A DNA stretch of 50,194 nucleotides, from assembly GCA_025454925.1 (NCBI GenBank), contig JALONM010000021.1, positions 1-50,194 on the forward strand. Direction: 5' to 3'. Origin of the DNA: Cytophagaceae bacterium. GTDB lineage: Bacteria; Bacteroidota; Bacteroidia; Cytophagales; Cytophagaceae. Shown piece after piece: positions 49,601 to 50,194 of the stretch (positions are counted from its first letter, which is position 1; each line of letters opens with the position of its first letter). Below the pieces are notes generated by a model, which was given only the letters and a program-made list of their open reading frames with translations, was not told where the DNA came from and did not search any database. Position numbers and translations under genes: made by a program.

Positions 49601-50194
49601 GGCTCTTTACCAACCGGAGGCAATGGAATATACCTATATCAATGGGAAGCTAGTCTTGATAATTTAACCTATTTTCCAATTCCAGGAGCTAATTCTCAAA
49701 ATTATGATCCTCCTGTTATTGCGGTAAGTGGTTTTGTTCGTCGATCAGTGTTGAGCGGCTCATGTGCTGTTTCCAATTCAAATGTTATCACTTTAATAGT
49801 AAATCCTAAGCCGGTAACCCCCATAGTCGCTTCGACGGTACAACCTACCTGCGCGGTACCGACCGGAACAGTCACTATAACCACAGTAGTCGGAGAAGAA
49901 TATAGTATTGATGGAGGAACTACCTGGCAGACGACCGCCAGCTTTGCGGGTCTGGCAGCAGGCACTTATACCATTGATGCGAGATTAATAGCTGATAACA
50001 GTTGCATGTCTACCTTAGGTGCTAATGTAACGATCAATGCTGCACCGACAGCACCAACTACGCCTGTAATTGCTTCGACTATACAACCTACCTGCGCGGT
50101 TCCAACGGGAACAGTGACAGTGACAACCACCGCGGGAGTAGAATACAGCATCGACGGAGGAGCGACCTGGCAGACGACGGCCAGCTTTGCAGGT
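46658..50194 (+). CDS. Giant exported Ig-like repeat protein, 3' end outside window
   Basis: 1179 codons are visible from the ATG at 46658 with no stop up to base 50194. A signal peptide ends FFPLLNAQ (about residue 29). Residues 30 to about 300 form a beta-rich N-terminal domain (GFPIGFTFNFNG, GINNNGWISLGQ). A CARDB-like domain follows (about 307-408, SPLCGAVNQTVTAQIRNNGP). Then seven 92-residue Ig/PKD-like repeats (GSLPTGGNGVYSYQWQSS, TTYYRRGVSSGxC) and the start of a second repeat type (PTCAVPTGTVTVTT, YSIDGG, TWQTTASFAG) of 81 residues. Such proteins normally end in a T9SS or CHU C-terminal domain, which would lie beyond the window. Probably a surface adhesin. Confidence 0.88.
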   Translation, partial: MWDLFVNVSKRKIWTAVLLVTFFPLLNAQVATNMAFTNASTTYTPITGGSVLGAGLGVGCDDQFFIDPANLNGATINGGGNNDLGPGFPIGFTFNFNGNAYDRVGINNNGWISLGQSALANPINLGITNALTTQTRPISGAYDLGGGDAIPAVNQARISALGYDLQQQPTGSELRIETIGTAPNRVLVVQWTNYRTYDVSAGATGDLYNFQIRLNENSDVVEIVYGSMSENSTEYPQVGLRGQLNDYQNRFVADNGTMTWATSTNGGTQNTSAALDGTLSILPASGASFRFYPWDLQPIALVSPVSPLCGAVNQTVTAQIRNNGPTTINFATKNLVIGGSVTGPNPQTFANVTLNSGTLASGATLNVTLSTTYNMSVGGVYAFTITSGPDGILTNNMQVYNVTVDSPIANNTITAAQALCGFGDPALLNGSLPTGGNGVYSYQWQSSLDNITFNNIGGATSQNYDPTPIAITTYYRRGVSSGSCASSFSASIQITVDPVLANNTIGSAQTFCGSGDPAQLNGSLPTGGNGIYAYQWQSSSDNSTFTDIGGATAQNYDPSIISATTYYRRGVSSGGCALTYTSSVQITIEPAIANNTISAAQTFCSSGDPANLNGSIPTGGTGLYSFQWQSSPDNSTFTDIPGATFQNYDPTTISATTYYRRGISSGTCAMTYSGSVQITIEPSLANNTISAAQTFCGSGDPTQLNGSLPTGGNGVYSYQWQSSSNNITFTDISGATLQNYDPSTISSTTYYRRGVSSGTCAIVYSASVQITIEPAIANNTISAAQTFCSSGDPAQLSGSLPTGGNGVFAYQWQSSPDNSTFADISGATAQNYDPSTISSTTYYRRGVSSGTCAIVYSASVQITIEPAIANNTISASQTFCGSGDPAQLNGSLPTGGNGVFAYQWQSSPDNITFTDISGATAQNYDPSTISSTTYYRRGVSSGTCAIVYSASVQITIQPSIANNTISADQTFCGSGDPSLLNGSLPTGGNGIYLYQWEASLDNLTYFPIPGANSQNYDPPVIAVSGFVRRSVLSGSCAVSNSNVITLIVNPKPVTPIVASTVQPTCAVPTGTVTITTVVGEEYSIDGGTTWQTTASFAGLAAGTYTIDARLIADNSCMSTLGANVTINAAPTAPTTPVIASTIQPTCAVPTGTVTVTTTAGVEYSIDGGATWQTTASFAG
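47882..49813 (+). repeat. Seven 276-bp in-frame tandem repeats
   Basis: Units start at 47882, 48158, 48434, 48710, 48986, 49262 and 49538, exactly 276 bases apart (92 codons), each with an ANNTI start. Units 4 to 6 are nearly identical in DNA over their 3' part (for example the CATTTCATCTACGACCTATT segment), while units 1 and 7 differ more. Recent duplication within the gene is likely. Confidence 0.93.
49814..50194 (+). repeat. Second tandem repeat type, 243 bp period
   Basis: CAACCTACCTGCGCGGT occurs at 49841 and again at 50084, a spacing of 243 bases (81 codons). The second copy is cut by the window end; more copies are likely beyond. Confidence 0.85.

Noticed and set aside
47579-50151. 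Minus-strand frames opposite the giant repeat gene
   Set aside because: Shadow frames caused by the repeated, Thr/Ala/Ser-rich coding sequence on the plus strand.

Overview
The window reads as chromosome of a Bacteroidota bacterium (class not determined). Supporting signs: lipoproteins with an FxSC or ACK lipobox followed by K/D/E-rich tails, promoters of the TTTG / TAnnTTTG type, a tRNA without encoded CCA, lack of Shine-Dalgarno sites, SprB-type repeats, CHU-like Ig repeats, and the family repertoire (bacilliredoxin, wHTH plus membrane-protein pair, DPF..EALEGL anti-sigma-like protein, DUF5362-like protein). Base composition is moderately AT-rich with a very AT-rich stretch at 24.5-26.0 kb.

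Layout. 0-0.8 kb: tail of a MIP18/SufT-like Fe-S assembly factor, a bacilliredoxin, and a tRNA-Leu(CAA) with textbook promoter and terminator. 1.2-3.9 kb: three minus-strand lipoproteins, two of them tandem paralogues. 4.1-6.4 kb: a divergent pair, SbtA-type bicarbonate/Na+ permease and a LysR regulator, with an operator-like dyad. 6.5-9.4 kb: PKD lipoprotein, class 1 fructose-1,6-bisphosphatase, small membrane and small soluble proteins. 9.5-17.4 kb: TPR-CHAT protease-like protein, AlkB-type dioxygenase, GH3 beta-glucosidase, C-terminal processing protease. 17.5-21.3 kb: a three-gene operon (membrane protein, winged-helix regulator with a TTG start overlapping the upstream stop, FAD/Fe-S D-2-hydroxyacid dehydrogenase) behind a perfect 39-bp palindrome. 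21.3-24.5 kb: carotenoid hydroxylase, PBP4-type peptidase, agmatine deiminase. 24.5-26 kb: mostly empty AT-rich DNA. 26-27.8 kb: LMW protein tyrosine phosphatase and a membrane-anchored metallophosphoesterase. 28-35.7 kb: a 2214-residue protein with 27 SprB-like repeats ending in an OmpA-like domain, then a second OmpA-domain protein. 35.7-40 kb: ABC-F ATPase, aminotransferase, EamA exporter with an attenuator-like leader. 40-46.3 kb: thioester alpha-2-macroglobulin divergent from an ECF sigma factor and a membrane partner. 46.7 kb-end: the start of a giant repeat protein running off the window, with seven 276-bp coding repeats.

Most genes are housekeeping or cell-envelope functions. I did not find a CRISPR array, transposase, prophage or recognisable defence island. 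The less ordinary items are: (1) the SprB-OmpA protein, whose repeats show an apparent 12-unit higher-order periodicity and paired cysteine losses; (2) a 70-codon minus-strand ORF ahead of EamA that reads straight through a terminator hairpin and is followed by a second near-copy of that hairpin; (3) the 39-bp perfect palindrome covering the start codon of the wHTH operon; (4) the near-identical 276-bp repeats of the last gene. All function names are from reading conserved motifs by eye; no database search was run.
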